This document shows positions 23,791 to 36,687 of a stretch of 64,000 nucleotides of DNA, piece by piece. The stretch's first letter is position 1; each line of letters opens with the position of its first letter. The DNA comes from Caprella mutica (lineage: Eukaryota > Arthropoda > Malacostraca > Amphipoda > Caprellidae): assembly GCA_947561585.1 (NCBI GenBank), contig CANNZV010000121.1:496001-560000 (forward strand), read 5' to 3'. The notes beneath the pieces were generated by a model. The model was not told the DNA's origin and searched no databases. It was given only the letters and a program-made list of their open reading frames with translations. A program made the translations under genes and the position numbers.

Positions 23791-24149
23791 TCATTATCAT
23801 TTGTACTCTATCATTTAGATATCATAAAGGTAGATAATTGATGAAGTTAAATAATTCAATTTATTCCATTGAAAAGATAATATAATACAAAATAAAGCGA
23901 ATTACTTCAGAAATACTCTCCACATCTCAACTGAGTTTAAATTAACTCTAACTAATTCAATTAGTCATCAAATAATCAGTAATTAGTTGGGTCTTTTAAT
24001 CATTTCCATGGAGATGCTCATTTCTTAACTCAGATGAAATTAACATAAGTCTTTGTCAGAGATGATTCACTTAATCAATTTGAACAGAATAATAGAAATT
24101 TTACAGTAAGTATAAAAGAGAAGGAGGGTGTTATTTGCTATTTAAAATG
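23791..24149. other. Unique AT-rich spacer
   Basis: No feature recognised. Confidence 0.5.
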
Positions 24150-24420
24150 AACATGTTATTCGTACCAATAGCTGTTATGTTGAATTAACATGTTATTAGT
24201 ACCAATAGCTGTTATGTTGAATTAACATGTTATTAGTACCAATAGCTGTTATGTTGAATTAACATGTTATTCGTACCAATAGCTGGTATGTTGAATTAAC
24301 ATGTTATTCGTACCAATAGCTGGTATGTTGAATTAACATGTTATTCGTACCAATAGCTGTTATGTTGAATTAACATGTTATTCGTACCAATAGCTGGTAT
24401 GTTGAATTAACATTTTATTA
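24150..24420. repeat. 37-bp minisatellite, about 7 copies
   Basis: The unit includes AACATGTTATTCGTACCAAT and AGCTGTTATGTTGAATT. CATG at 24152 and 24189 fixes the period at 37. ATGTTGAATTAACA in each unit is identical to the core of the 24-bp array at 9.6-11 kb. Confidence 0.93.
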
Positions 24421-24961
24421 GTACGAATAATTCTCCAAATAACTATTTAGTACGCTATGTACACACCAAAATGATGTAAAATTGTATATTCATTGAACTA
24501 TTTTAAGTTAAAAATTCTTCTATTATTTACTGTAATTATCGTTGAAATGAATTATTGAGAATAATACAATAGTTAGTTCTAAAATATATGAAATAATATA
24601 TTGACTATCCGGAACAAACATTATTCACGTGCTTCCTTTACTAATATCCGCAACGTATCCGATAAAGTCATGTTGTTTTCGATACTTTCTTGATAATATT
24701 ATGATGCTTCAGGAAAAACTTTTCTTTGACAATATCTACTTGAGATTTTAATGACAACCTTATTTATGGATCGGGAAAAAAGATCGAGTGAATATTAGGA
24801 AAATCACAGCGTATTCCTCTGCACAATTTGGAAACCAATAAATACGATATCGAATTATAGAGAAGTATACCAGTAAAAACTAGGCAGCGAAAGAATAAAA
24901 AAAGCAATTAAAACCTTCCTGTTAACAGGAATAGAGTTTGATTATTGTTGAGATAATATCC
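24421..24961. other. Unique AT-rich spacer
   Basis: No gene or repeat family recognised. Confidence 0.5.
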
Positions 24962-27629
24962 AGTGCCTAAAGACCCTGTTACAATGCCTGTATATCACAT
25001 ACAGTACCTGTAGACCCCAGTACAATGCCTGTAGATCACATACAGTACCTGTAGACCCCAGTACAATGCCTGTAGATCACATACAGTACCTGTAGACCCC
25101 GGTACAATGCCTGTAGATCACATACAGTACCTGTAGACCCTGTTACATTGCCTGTAGATCACATACAGTACTTATAGACCCCGTTACAATGCCTGTAGAT
25201 CACATGCAGTACCTACAGACCCCGTTACAATGCCTGTAGATCACATACAGTACCTGTAGATTCCGTTACAATGCCTGTAGATCACATACAGTACCTGTAT
25301 ACCCCACTACAATGCCTGTAGATCACATACAGTACCTGTAGACCCCGGTACAATGCCTGTAGATCACATACAGTACCTATAGACCCCGTTACAATGCCTG
25401 TAGGTCACATACAGTACCTGTAGACCCCAGTACAATGCCTGTAGATCACATACAGTACCTGTAGACCTCGGTACAATGCCTGTAGATCACATACAGTACC
25501 TGTAGACCCTGTTACATTGCCTGTAGATCACATACAGTACCTGTAGACCCCAGTACAATGATTGTAGATCACATTCAGTACCTGTAGACCTCGGTACAAT
25601 GCCTGTAGATCACATACAGTACCTATAGACCCCGTTACAATGCCTGTAGATCACATGCAGTACCTGTAGACCCCGCTACAATGCCTGTAGATCACATACA
25701 GTACCTGTAGACCTCGGTGCAATGACTGTAGATCACATACAGTACCTGTAGACACTGTTACATTGCCTGTAGATCACATACAGTACCTGTAGACCCCGCT
25801 ACAATGCCTGTAGATCACATACAGTACCTGTAGACCCCGGTACAATGCCTGTAGATCACATACAGTACCTATAGACTCCGTTACAATGCCTTTAGATCAC
25901 ATACAGTACCTGTAGACCCCAGTACAATGCCTGTAGATCACATACAGTACCTGTAGACCTCGGTACAATGCCTGTAGATCACATACAGTACCTACAGACC
26001 CCGTTACAATGCCTGTAGATCACATACAGTACCTGTAGACCCCGCTACAATGCCTGTAGATCACATACAGTACCTGTAGACCTCGGTGCAATGACTGTAG
26101 ATCACATACAGTACCTGTAGACACTGTTACATTGCCTGTAGATCACATACAGTACCTGTAGACCCCGCTACAATGCCTGTAGATCACATACAGTACCTGT
26201 AGACCCCGGTACAATGCCTGTAGATCACATACAGTACCTATAGACTCCGTTACAATGCCTTTAGATCACATACAGTACCTGTAGACCCCAGTACAATGCC
26301 TGTAGATCACATACAGTACCTGTAGACCTCGGTACAATGCCTGTAGATCACATACAGTACCTACAGACCCCGTTACAATGCCTGTAGATCACATACAGTA
26401 CCTGTAGACTCCGTTACAATGCCTGTAGATCACATACAGTACCTCTAGACCCCGTAACAATGCCTGTAGATCACATACAGTACCTGTAGACATCGGTACA
26501 ATGCCTGTAGATCACATACAGTACCTATAGACCCCGTAACAATGCCTGTAGATCATTACAGTACAATGCCTGTATATCACATACAGTACCTACAGACCCC
26601 GTTACAATGCCTGTAGATCACATACAGTACCTACAGACCCCGTTACAATGCCTGTAGATCACATACAGTACCTATAGACCCCGTTACAATGCCTGTAGAT
26701 CACATACAGTACCTATAGACCCCGTTACAATGCCTGTAGATCACATACAGTACTTATAGACCCCGTAACATTGCCTTTAGATCACATACAGTACCTATAG
26801 ACCCCGTTACAATGCCTGTAGATCACATACAGTACCTATAGACCCCGTTACAATGCCTGTAGATCACATACAGTACCTATAGACCCCGTTACAATGCCTG
26901 TAGATCACATACAGTACCTATAGACCCCGTTACAATGCCTGTAGATCGCATACAGTACCTATAGACCCCGTAACAATGCCTGTAGATCACATACAGTACC
27001 TATAGACCCCGTTACAATGCCTGTAGATCACATACAGTACCTATAGACCCCGTTACAATGCCTATAGATCACATACAGTACTTGTAGACCCCGTAACAAT
27101 GCCTGTAGATCACATACAGTACCTATAGACCCCGTAACAATGCCTATAGATCACATACAGTACTTGTAGACCCCGTAACAATGCCTGTAGATCACATACA
27201 GTACCTATAGACCCCGTTACAATGCCTATAGATCACATACAGTACTTGTAGACCCCGTAACAATGCCTGTAGATCACATACAGTACAATACCTGTATATC
27301 ACATACAGTACTTGTAGACCCCGTAACAATGCCTGTAGATCACATACAGTACAATGCCTGTATATCACATACAGTACCTACAGACCCCGTTACAATGCCT
27401 GTAGATCACATACAGTACCTACAGACCCCGTTACAATGCCTGTAGATCACATACAGTACCTATAGACCCCGTTACAATGCCTGTAGATCACATACAGTAC
27501 CTACAGACCCCGTTACAATGCCTGTAGATCACATACAGTACCTATAGACCCCGTTACAATGCCTGTAGATCACATACAGTACCTATAGACCCCGTTACAA
27601 TGCCTGTAGATCACATACAGTACCTATAG
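24962..27629. repeat. 41-bp satellite, about 65 copies, with higher-order structure
   Basis: The unit includes ATGCCTGTAGATCACATACA and GTACCTGTAGACCCCGTTAC. A run of nine variant units starting near 25671 is repeated from 26040, 369 bases later, with the same private variants (GGTGCAATGACT, GACACTGTTACATT, GACTCCG, CCTTTAG). The right third is dominated by CCTATAGACCCCG units and includes shortened units near 26555, 27285 and 27350. It is the longest array in the window. Confidence 0.96.
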
Positions 27630-28277
27630 TTGATAGGTTGCCAAGATAACAAGGCAGTCTAAATCATTATCAACAGAAGCAAACAGTTTCAACAGGGCAG
27701 CAGACAACAGCAAGATTGATTGCACTGTTGAGTGAGGGGAACTATTGGGTGGTATACATAGATAGTTTGTTTTTATTTAATTGATTTATGTGTTTAAGGG
27801 TAAAGTGAATTATTTTAAATATAAATACAGATTCAGTATTACCCACTGAATTAAAAAAACTGATATTTACGGAGGTTTCTTGTATAGATAAATTCATAAT
27901 AAATTTATGATTTAGAGAAGAGTTTTGATTGAGGGTAAGCTATCCATCAGGTAGCAATAGCATTGCAGAGTACATGACCTATGCTATTCCTATGGCTACA
28001 ACTTTCAGACTGAAATTTGACAGTACGGTTACAACTTCTTGTGAATAATTAAAGGCAAGAAACTTTAAAGGATTAAATTACTTATGGAAATATAAATATA
28101 AACTTATTTCTTTAAATTACTTACATCTCTAGCAAAGAAAACAAAAATATATTAATATGAATCAATGGCTAATAAAAAATGTACTAAAATTCTCACAAAA
28201 GAAAAAATAGAAAACATTAACACCAGAAAAGATATTTTGAAAAATATATCTCCTTTACAAGCGCATCAATCAATTCT
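27630..28277. other. Unique spacer
   Basis: No recognisable gene. The 27640-27720 segment is rich in CAACAG/CAGCA words. The rest is AT-rich. Confidence 0.45.
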
Positions 28278-28605
28278 CTTCACCCCCTCACCCTTCACTT
28301 CCTCACCCTTCACTTTCTCACCCTTCACTCCCTCACCCTTCACTTTCTCACCCTTCACTCCCTCACCCTTCACTTTCTCACCCTTCACTTTCTCACCCTT
28401 CACTCCCTCACCCTTCACTTCCTTACCCTTTACTCCCTCACCCTTCACTTCCTTACCCTTCACTCCCTCACCCTTCACTTTCTCACCCTTCACTCCCTCA
28501 CCCTTCACTTTCTCACCCTTCACTCCCTCACACTTCACTTTCTCACCCTTCACTCCCTCCCCCCACTTCACTCCCTCACCCTTCACTGCCCTTCACTTCT
28601 CTTCA
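28278..28605. repeat. 15-bp CCCTTCACTYYCTCA minisatellite, about 21 copies
   Basis: Pyrimidine-rich 15-mers with TTCC, TTTC and TCCC variants. The frame is open on both strands with pentapeptide repeats (Ser-Pro-Phe-Thr-x on plus), an artefact of the five-codon period. The single-strand bias (almost pure C/T plus A) could favour triplex structure. Confidence 0.93.
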
Positions 28606-28728
28606 CTAATTACAGAGCAGTGTGGTGATGTATCGGAGGTGACAGATGTAATGTGCTTTGAGATCTCTACCTTGAGTGACTAATGGTTATACTCCACATG
28701 CTCCGTAGTAACTGATGTGAGTGAGGAG

Positions 28729-28884
28729 ACACTGTGGTGACACTGTAATTCAACACTGTGGTGACACTGTAATTCAACACTGTGGTGACACTGTAATTCA
28801 ACACTGTGGTGACACTGTAATTCAACACTGTGGTGACACTGTAATTCAACACTGTGGTGACACTGTAATTCAACACTGTGGTGA
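28729..28884. repeat. 24-bp minisatellite, 6.5 copies
   Basis: Near-identical units contain CACTGTGGTGACACTGTAAT. CACTGTGGTGACACTGT includes CAC...GTG inverted segments. Open frames on both strands are artefacts. Confidence 0.93.
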
Positions 28885-28928
28885 AAGCTCACACCAAACA
28901 CTATAATAGTTAATATAATGGTACACTG

Positions 28929-29512
28929 AAAACTGCCCGGCGGAAAATCTCCAAAGCGGAAAACATCCAGGCGGAAAACGGCCAAAGCGGAAAATTGCCA
29001 GTCACTTTTTGGAATATTATTTGGTTATAAATACGTTCTAAGAACATTTTAAATCTCTAATTTAATTTGGACTATCAATTCCGATAATACACAGTTAAAT
29101 ATTGTCAAATAATTAAAAATCGAATTAGTAATAAGAAAAATTGTCTAAATGATATACCTACATGTGGCACACGATTGGGTGTTACAGGTACATTAGCAGT
29201 TTATTTCTGATAAAACATCAACTAATGTGTACATCGGGAAGCATGACGCCCCCCGAAACCCCTGCCAGGTCAATAAACAATCATGAAGTGAGCAGTACGA
29301 CAAACTAGCGGTTACAAACAACTAGATTACGACTTACTTATCAAATAATATCGCCTCATGTTCTTAAGGAAGAGAAAACACCAAATTTTCATTCATGAAA
29401 ATGTTGTTAGAATTTGTTTTATATCCTATTAATGTTGTAAAAGTCAAGGAATACATATTTAAGTAAATGAATGGTCATTTTCCGCCAGGCAGTTTTCCGC
29501 CTTTAAGTTTTC
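28929..29512. mobile_element. Candidate inverted-repeat element with GGCGGAAAA motifs
   Basis: The left end GAAAACTGCCCGGCGGAAAA (28929) and right end TTTTCCGCCAGGCAGTTTTC (29478-29497) are inverted matches. The left side also has four tandem GCGGAAAA units at 16-17 bp spacing (28938-29000), and the right side two. The AT-rich interior has one GC patch, and no coding frame is seen. No clear target duplication was found, so the boundaries are approximate. Confidence 0.55.
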
Positions 29513-30134
29513 CAGACACCAAAATAGTAAATATATCAGTGAAGCAGTTAAAATGTATAACATAAAACTAAGCAAATACTGTATATCTAATTTTAACTAA
29601 AGTCTTATTTACTCTTATAATTATTATAAAAACAATGAAATATATAATATTTTCTCAGTAATTTTTACAAATCAATAACTTCATTAATAGAGAAAACCAT
29701 TCAAATAAACTAATTTTCAGTAATTTCCAATATTTTCAATTATTTCCATTAAAACCGATTTATTTAACTAATTTTCTGTATCACAATACTGTACACTGCT
29801 CCTTTTCCCTGCAAGCACACATTATTTTTCAGTTTGCGTGACCGTTTTACGTCCTTTTTTACCGAAGATGAGAATTGCGACAAAATCTTCACACTCCTGA
29901 ATCATGTCAGCAATCTTTGTACGCCTTCCCTGTCACGGCATGAAGTAATAGAGAACTGTTACAAACTGTAGAGCTGGAGACATTTAAAAATGATGTGTGC
30001 TAGTTTACAAATATAAATCTGAAACAATATTAGTCCAAATAATAATTGTATAGTTAAAGAAAAAAAGATGAACATTTTCATTGTGATAAAATGATTGAAT
30101 TCATAAAAATTATAACCCTTTTCAGTGTACTTGT
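29513..30134. other. Unique AT-rich sequence
   Basis: No gene recognised. A minus-strand 64-codon frame (29959-30153) is AT-driven and has no domain. Confidence 0.45.
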
Positions 30135-30288
30135 TAAATAACCTCTTCACCATTTCTAATCCTCTTCACCGTACAATATGTTAAATAACCCCTTCACCGT
30201 ATGTTAAATAACCCCTTCACCGTATGTTAAATAACCCCTTCACCGTATGTTAAATAACCCCTTCACCGTATGTTAAATAACCCCTTAA
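30135..30288. repeat. 23-bp minisatellite, about 6 copies
   Basis: Units of CCCCTTCACCGTATGTTAAA plus TAA. The first two copies are diverged (CTCTTCACC). Confidence 0.9.
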
Positions 30289-31865
30289 ATCATTCCGGTG
30301 ATATTAGCAATCGTCACAATCTCGGATAATGGCACCTTTGAGATCGAATATATGGCAACAATAAACCTCTGCCAATATAACTGTCATAATATTTCACCAA
30401 AGAACCCTTATTGCCACCAAGGAGGTAACGATACTACCATTTCAGACCAAATCTGCTAATAATAACGAAATTGCAAATAATAAACAAATGCAACTGTTAA
30501 ACTTCATTATGGTAGGTAAGTTAGTAAGAACAAAATAAATCATGAATAGATACAACACAATAAGGATTTTAAACTACTAATTTTCTTTCTCTTTGCGATA
30601 AAAAAAAAGGATTAGAAAGAAGTTTCACTTAAATTTATGAAAATAAAGAAAATAAAGAAAAAAATATTCAGAGTTATATTTTTTAAAAGTGCATTGTAAG
30701 TTTATGAACAACAAACACTCTGTACCACAAATTGCAGACTTATGAAGTGATTTTCTCTGGTGAACAGCCTATTATACCGGAATTTGAGCGATACTAATAA
30801 TTTTATGACGCTATTTGTCCGGGACATTCCTTGGCGATAAAAGGACTTGGGTTGTGCAAGGTGAAAGGAGCATATTTCACTTGCCCCATTCTATAAGATA
30901 AATTAGCCTTCACGGAATTTAGCAAAAAGCCTGCAAGTTGCGGCGAAATTTGAGGAATTTTTCATTAGAAGGGCCTGTTATGTGGCGTGGCAAAGGTGAT
31001 GGCAAGAGACAGGCCAGGGTAGGGGAGGGGGTTCAGTGGACCACACATCAAAGGATAGAGTGATGCTGGAACATATCCGCTACAGAAGGTATTTCGGTTA
31101 GCAAATGTGAAGAGGGAATCATGAGAAAATTGCTTGATGAGAAATTTGCGGTAGGGAGCAGGTTTTAAATTTTAACAGTTTATAATGGAATATTAATAAT
31201 AAATAGAAATTGTATTATGGGATTTGATGTCTGATTCAGATCGAAATTTAATACAAGGGACTTCGAAAAACAGTTAGAAAGGAAAGTGGGTCCACGCATG
31301 AAGATACCTACATATCAATCGATATCAAGTAAAAATTACAATGATTAATTAATAACAAAGACACAATTAACAATATGAGAGAAAAAAGAGTAAAACGGAA
31401 ATCAGAAATCTAGATAATATATTGCACATTAATTCACTTTATGTAATGATATTCCATCAATTGATAAATCTTATGCAATCCGAAACAATAACTTAAAGAA
31501 TCTCAAAACAATAGAGGATGAGTAGATCTTCATAACATTATCATAGGTAACATTCTTGAATAGCATTTAGATTAAGTTGCAAAAGTGAAATAAATCTCCC
31601 GGATTTTCAAGATTCATATCCTCATAATAAGAAGACTGGTTTGTAACTTCCAGTCATTTCATTGAAAACATTCTGTCTGGTCTTTAAAGATTTATGTGTT
31701 TATATACTTCTTTAGAATAGTTCCAGGGAGAAGAGTTTATTGGACTAGAATTCCTAGGTCACCATTAAAGACTTCGACGATTTGGTCTTCTAGTACTTTG
31801 TTCCAAGAGTGGGGCACATGCATGTGTTCGATGTTTTTTAGGTAGAAGTTCGACAACCATTTTTC
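30289..31865. other. Unique intron sequence with a dispersed-repeat fragment
   Basis: The segment 31230-31310 (TTTAATACAAGGGACTTCG, then CAGTTAGAAAGGAAAGTGG) resembles 38815-38950 and 59650-59780, which share AAATACAAG, GGACAAAGTCACCTACCA and GAAAGCTACTC. GGTAGGGGAGGGGG near 31019 recurs in similar form near 38513. No gene recognised. Confidence 0.4.
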
Positions 31866-32060
31866 TTGAACATTCTTGAACAGATGTTCAGCAAACGAAA
31901 GTTATCGAAGCAGATGTTCTTGAATAGATGTCCTTTAATATATGTTCTTGAATAGATCTTTTTTAATAGATGTTCTTAAATAGATGTTCTTTAATAGATG
32001 TTCTTAAATAGATGTTCTTGAATAGATGTTCTAAAAGCAGACGTTCTAAAAGTAGACGTT
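31866..32060. repeat. 14-bp TAGATGTTCTTRAA degenerate minisatellite
   Basis: About 13 decayed copies of TAGATGTTCTTAAA, the last ones drifting to AGCAGACGTTCTAAA. Confidence 0.8.
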
Positions 32061-34507
32061 CTACAAGCAGATGTACTACAAGAAAATTTTCTATAATCAG
32101 CTGCAATCAAATTCGCTACAAGCAAGTTCTACTAGCAAATATTTTTCAAATAAATACTATTTTATAATATTCTTTTTCAAACCGTGTTTCCTGAGCCCTT
32201 AATGTTGCCGTCTGTCATACTGATTCTCATCCCCATGATCATGCATGCAGCCCCAGAGTACTTCTCATCTCCTCCCCAAAGAGGAGGCTTTTCTGATGAC
32301 AGATTTGGGAAGGATTTCAGAGATAAAAAGTGTCTCCGGCAAAATAATACAGCGATGCCAAACGAAAGTAGCTTAGACTTCAAACATGAAGGCTTTCGTC
32401 CCAGCTGAGTTTTCGAGAGATATCTTTAAAATATTTACCAAGTTCAAAACATGTAGATGATGTTGAATATTTATACTCGATATCAACTAGATTGCTAACT
32501 CCATGATCAGATTTATTAAAGTGGGAACAAGAAAGAAATAGTTAAGTAATTCCCTATCATATTAGCAATTCCATCTCAAAAATATTCCATCAACTCGCTG
32601 TAGAAAAATGAACAAACATAGGATAAAGAATATATTTTTGTTTCAATATCTTTTTTCGATAAGTAATCTTCCACTTCGTTCTATTTGATGGGTGCTTAAA
32701 TAATATGGTTCCTCAGGGTGGTATATTAGTGCAGTGCTTTTCCTTATGTATATTATTATATATTATACTTCCTCTCCTCAATGCTACGTTACCTATAGTC
32801 TTAATATATTATTTTTACTTCATTCAATGATTATTTAATGATAATGATAATTTTATTGAATAAGACATTAGTACAATAGAAAAAGAAAAGGAATAACATT
32901 AAAAAAAACATTCAAGCCCTTTCGAAGTTCTATACATAGAACTTTTTGGGCAAGTACACAGCTAAATGATTGTAAATTTTATATTAAAACCTAAGCAAAA
33001 AAAGAAGAAAAAAAAATTGATTATCCATTTAAATAACCAATTAAATCATCATTAATCGCTATTGTGTTGTTTTGTGTTTTTTAAATTTAGTTTTACTTGC
33101 ATAAAACCTCGCGTAAGGTTAACATTTTTCCTTATGAAAAGGTGATCCATGGCTTGAAAATGCCTCATATTTAATTTTCGTCACAGTGCCGCAATTGGAT
33201 GGATTTTCTACTAATCTTTTTAGTGTGGCAGTAGGTACGTGTTATTATTATGTTTTCGAAACAAAACTAATCAAGTTAATCAAATTTATGTGCTACATTG
33301 CTACCTCTGTCACTAGAGCTTGATATTTAGCAACAAAATAAATTGCCGCGACCTGTATTTTAAATTCAATTCTAACCGATCTGATGATTAAAATTTATCT
33401 AATAAAATTTATCTGTTTGCTTTTATTATTTTTTCAAGTTCTTTTTAAATACAGTATTTAATAAATTTAAATTAAATACTCAATTATGAAGTAAAAGATA
33501 GCGAAAATGGCTGTAAAATTCTGTTCAAATAAAATCATGAAAAATTTAATACCTAATTTAAGACTGTCGTAATTTATCATCATTAACGCTAACTCGAGAT
33601 AATAAATTACATAATTACATAATCGTTATTAAATTAAAGTAACTTTTGAAGAGATTTTGATGGATTACCAAAGAATGTGTATATTAGTGGAACGAATTTG
33701 AAGTTACTAATTAGGGTTTAATATGTGACCAAAGAGAGCAAATTTACTTAGTGATAAAAAATTATTCCAAAATTATTTGTCGAAACAACTGTAAAATTAT
33801 TTTTAATTAGAATAAAGTTTAGATTGTTTTTATTTTATGGAAATGATTTTCTATTTTATTTTTCATAAGGGCGAATTTATATTCAATTTATTAACATAAT
33901 AGCCTTTGCATCATTTTGCCTATAGTATATATAACCCCTATCTAGTATACCAAAGACTTTTCCTCTTTTTCTGAAAGGCGCAATGTACGTACGAAACTCA
34001 AACAAAATGTTGTATTTCTCGATATAGTTCTATTCAATCTCTAAATTATCTTAGAAAAGTCACTGACTTTCTATTTTTGAAACTCTCCAAAGAAACTCCC
34101 CCTCTCACTGACATCTGAACGAGGTCACTGATTGATGTCTAATAAAAAAGATAGCCTTTTGTGTCGGGAGGTGGCGTGAGTATTTATACATTTAATTCTA
34201 CGGGTAAAGCTATAGCTATCAGTTTTAATGTGTTATTGGAAAGGGGAGATTAGTCTTGAGTGCAGGCAGGCAATTATGGAAATTGAAGCCATTGTCTTTA
34301 CAATATAAAGCCTTGCGACCCAGTCGGAAATTTCATAAAGGACTATCGTTGGCGGTTAAATTGATGTGCTTTAAATTTATGGAAAAATACGATTGGATTT
34401 TCGTCGAATCATTCATTGATTTATCGCTGTCGATATAGGATCTTTTAATCAACATATCAGATAGTTCTCCAACTTGAGAGTTATCCTCCGATTGTAATTG
34501 ATTACTA
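32061..34507. other. Unique intron sequence, no supported gene
   Basis: A 74-codon frame (32184-32408, +) and its antisense shadow fall in a slightly GC-richer patch, but neither shows a domain or splice context. The segment 32830-32960 contains GAAGTTCTATACATAGAACTT, a short palindrome at 32925-32945. The rest is AT-rich. Confidence 0.4.
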
Positions 34508-34648
34508 GGGTTTCGAATTATCTAGTTGGTCATTTTCAAACATGCAGAAAAAAAATAATGTAAAATAAAATGGTAAGTTATTTGTATATATTTTCTTATA
34601 TGACCGATAAAGGAAGACCGGTGCGATAACTCGGAACTTCATCTATTT
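34508..34648. mobile_element. TA-MITE family, degraded copy 3
   Basis: Left GGGTTTCGAATTATC and right TCTTATATGACCGATAA...GATAACTCGGAACTTC retain the family pattern, but the arms are heavily mutated. Confidence 0.4.
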
Positions 34649-35823
34649 AAATAACTGTGAGAAGCTCAACCAAATGAAAAATTACATTTTTCAATAACCG
34701 ATGATGAAAAGATCAATGCCATATTTCAATCAAAACTATAGGTGGTTCATTAGATTTCTTTTAAGTAGTTTTGATATGAACATCTGTTCTGAAAAACATT
34801 TAACTAAATATTTATTAAAATATATTTTCTTTGTAAAGTACATTTATAAACTTTTTATTGAGAAAAGTTAAGTCATCAATTCTTGAGAGTATAGATTTTT
34901 CAAATGTTGCAACATTTTATAATATTAAAAATAGCATATAACTTGAACACACCTAACCAATATATCGCGTCAGACTTAATATAAAACTGTTCAAAATCTT
35001 TCTAAAATGTTTATTACTTATTAAGATTTAAGGAGACTCTAAGCCCCTAAGTATAATCCCCAGGAGTGAACATGCCCCGATTTAAGCGTATTAGACTTTA
35101 TATTTTAACCACAAAAAATAGTCATTTATTATAGTAAAACCGAAATTTAATTTTTAATTAATAATAACACAGTACATGTTTTTCATCCATTCAGAATTCA
35201 ATTAGGTTTACAATTATATTAAGTACGCAAATTCATACATAAATACATATTTAAAAAGATGCTCTAAAAAATATGATTTTTTTTATCAATTGTTACCCGT
35301 ATATTATTATTATAAATATTAGTTATATCTGACAAAAATTATTAATTTTCCTTTATAACTGTAAATGTCTTCGAAGAAACAAACATGTCATCTTATTATA
35401 GTGTAAATATATAGTATACACTATAACATAGAGGAAATGCACTATAATGAACGTTATATTATCAATCTTCCTAAATTTCTAATTCCAGACACTTCCTGAA
35501 TTATGCCCCCCCCCCCCCCCACCCATTCATTAATTCACAGCGCTGGAAGTAAAAGTTATTTCCAGTCCCCCGGGTACCACCAGGAAACACATTCCTAATT
35601 AATTAATCTGGAATTCAGCATTGATTTTTTAATCGAACATTCTTTAATTTCCGATAGTATAAGTCAATCGGAATTAATTCTCTCTTTCGATTGGAACTTC
35701 GATAAATTGTGATTTATTTTGAAACACAAATGGCAGTTCTTATGTTTTATTATTGTAGTGATTGTGAGTTAGCTAGAGTGTTTGTCTATTTGAATATGAT
35801 TTTGGTAAAACAATTTAAACCTG
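34649..35823. other. Unique AT-rich sequence with a C15 run
   Basis: Fifteen consecutive C at 35506-35520. ATATAGTATACACTATAACAT near 35408 is a small palindrome. No gene recognised. Confidence 0.5.
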
Positions 35824-36196
35824 GATGACGGGCACTCGTAGAGCGCATACCTTCGCCGCCGCTTATAAATGACCTTGGCCATACAATAATCCTTGAGTAT
35901 AACTAACCTTGACCTTTAACCTGGTCGCTCCTAAAATCTAAGTAACTGGTTCCTGGGCAAAAACAATCGTCTCACCAAATTTCAGGCAACTTGGTAGATT
36001 ACTTTTTGAGTTATAAATGACCTTGACCTTTGATCATTGAACCGATCGCTCCCAAAATTTAACTATATGATTATTGACCAATCGTTCCACCAAATTTCAT
36101 TCATTTTTTTCTAATCATTTTTGAGTTGTACGAAAAACAATATTATAAATAAATAATTAAATGCCAAATAAGACTAATCTTTCCGCAATCGGCGAA
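35824..36196 (-). repeat. TCAAGGTCA dispersed repeat, copy 2 (inverted)
   Basis: Reverse-complement copy of 11806-12027. ACGGGCACTCGTAGAGCGCA lies at its left end, with TGACCTTGA at 36018-36026, CAATCGTCTCACCAAATTTC, and AAATGCC...CCGCAATCGGCGAAAG at its right. It is longer than copy 1 because the middle module (half-site plus ACGATTGG box) is duplicated. Confidence 0.65.
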
Positions 36197-36687
36197 AGTA
36201 AAATAGAGCTTGAAATATCATGAACTAATATAAAATTAGATAGATAATTAGATGCGTACTTAACTAGCACGTATCCAAATACACAGAACCATATAATCCC
36301 ATACGTCCGTAAAGGATTTTTTTACAGCTTTATCCCTTAACAGCCGAAAACAATCGCAGTTATCGTACAATTTTTGTCGGTACATTTGGAATTCGTGAAA
36401 TCTGATGCCCAATTATAAAAACAATCCGAGTAATTTTACCGGGTGAATAGATTGGGATAATCCTACGCTGGAGTATTACTTGGTAAATTGTATATTATTT
36501 CTATATCTAGTTGTTTCTGTATTTCAGTGTCTTCTGCTAAACTGCTGAGTCATTTAAAAGTCATCAATAGACTGTATCGCAAAGCAACTCTTCGATTTAA
36601 CTTCGATTGTCAGCGAATAGAGAATTACTTTACTTGCTTCAATGGAACTAGGAACTGTTATATGAACTCACCAGACGAGTTTTTAAA
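36197..36687. other. Unique sequence
   Basis: A 67-codon frame (36488-36691) contains a pyrimidine-rich tract and CAG that mimic an acceptor, but the downstream peptide matches nothing I recognise and the reading frame of the receptor does not need it. Confidence 0.4.

Noticed and set aside
24962..27629. CRISPR-like appearance of 41-bp direct repeats
   Set aside because: There are no unique spacers between repeats. The whole unit is repeated, and the DNA is eukaryotic intron.
28165..28985. Plus and minus frames rich in Ser-Pro-Phe-Thr or Gly-Glu-Lys-Val repeats
   Set aside because: These are translations of 15-bp and 24-bp arrays open on both strands.
32177..32408. Overlapping frames on both strands in a GC-richer patch
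   Set aside because: Mutually antisense, short and unrecognised. Composition alone explains the open frames.
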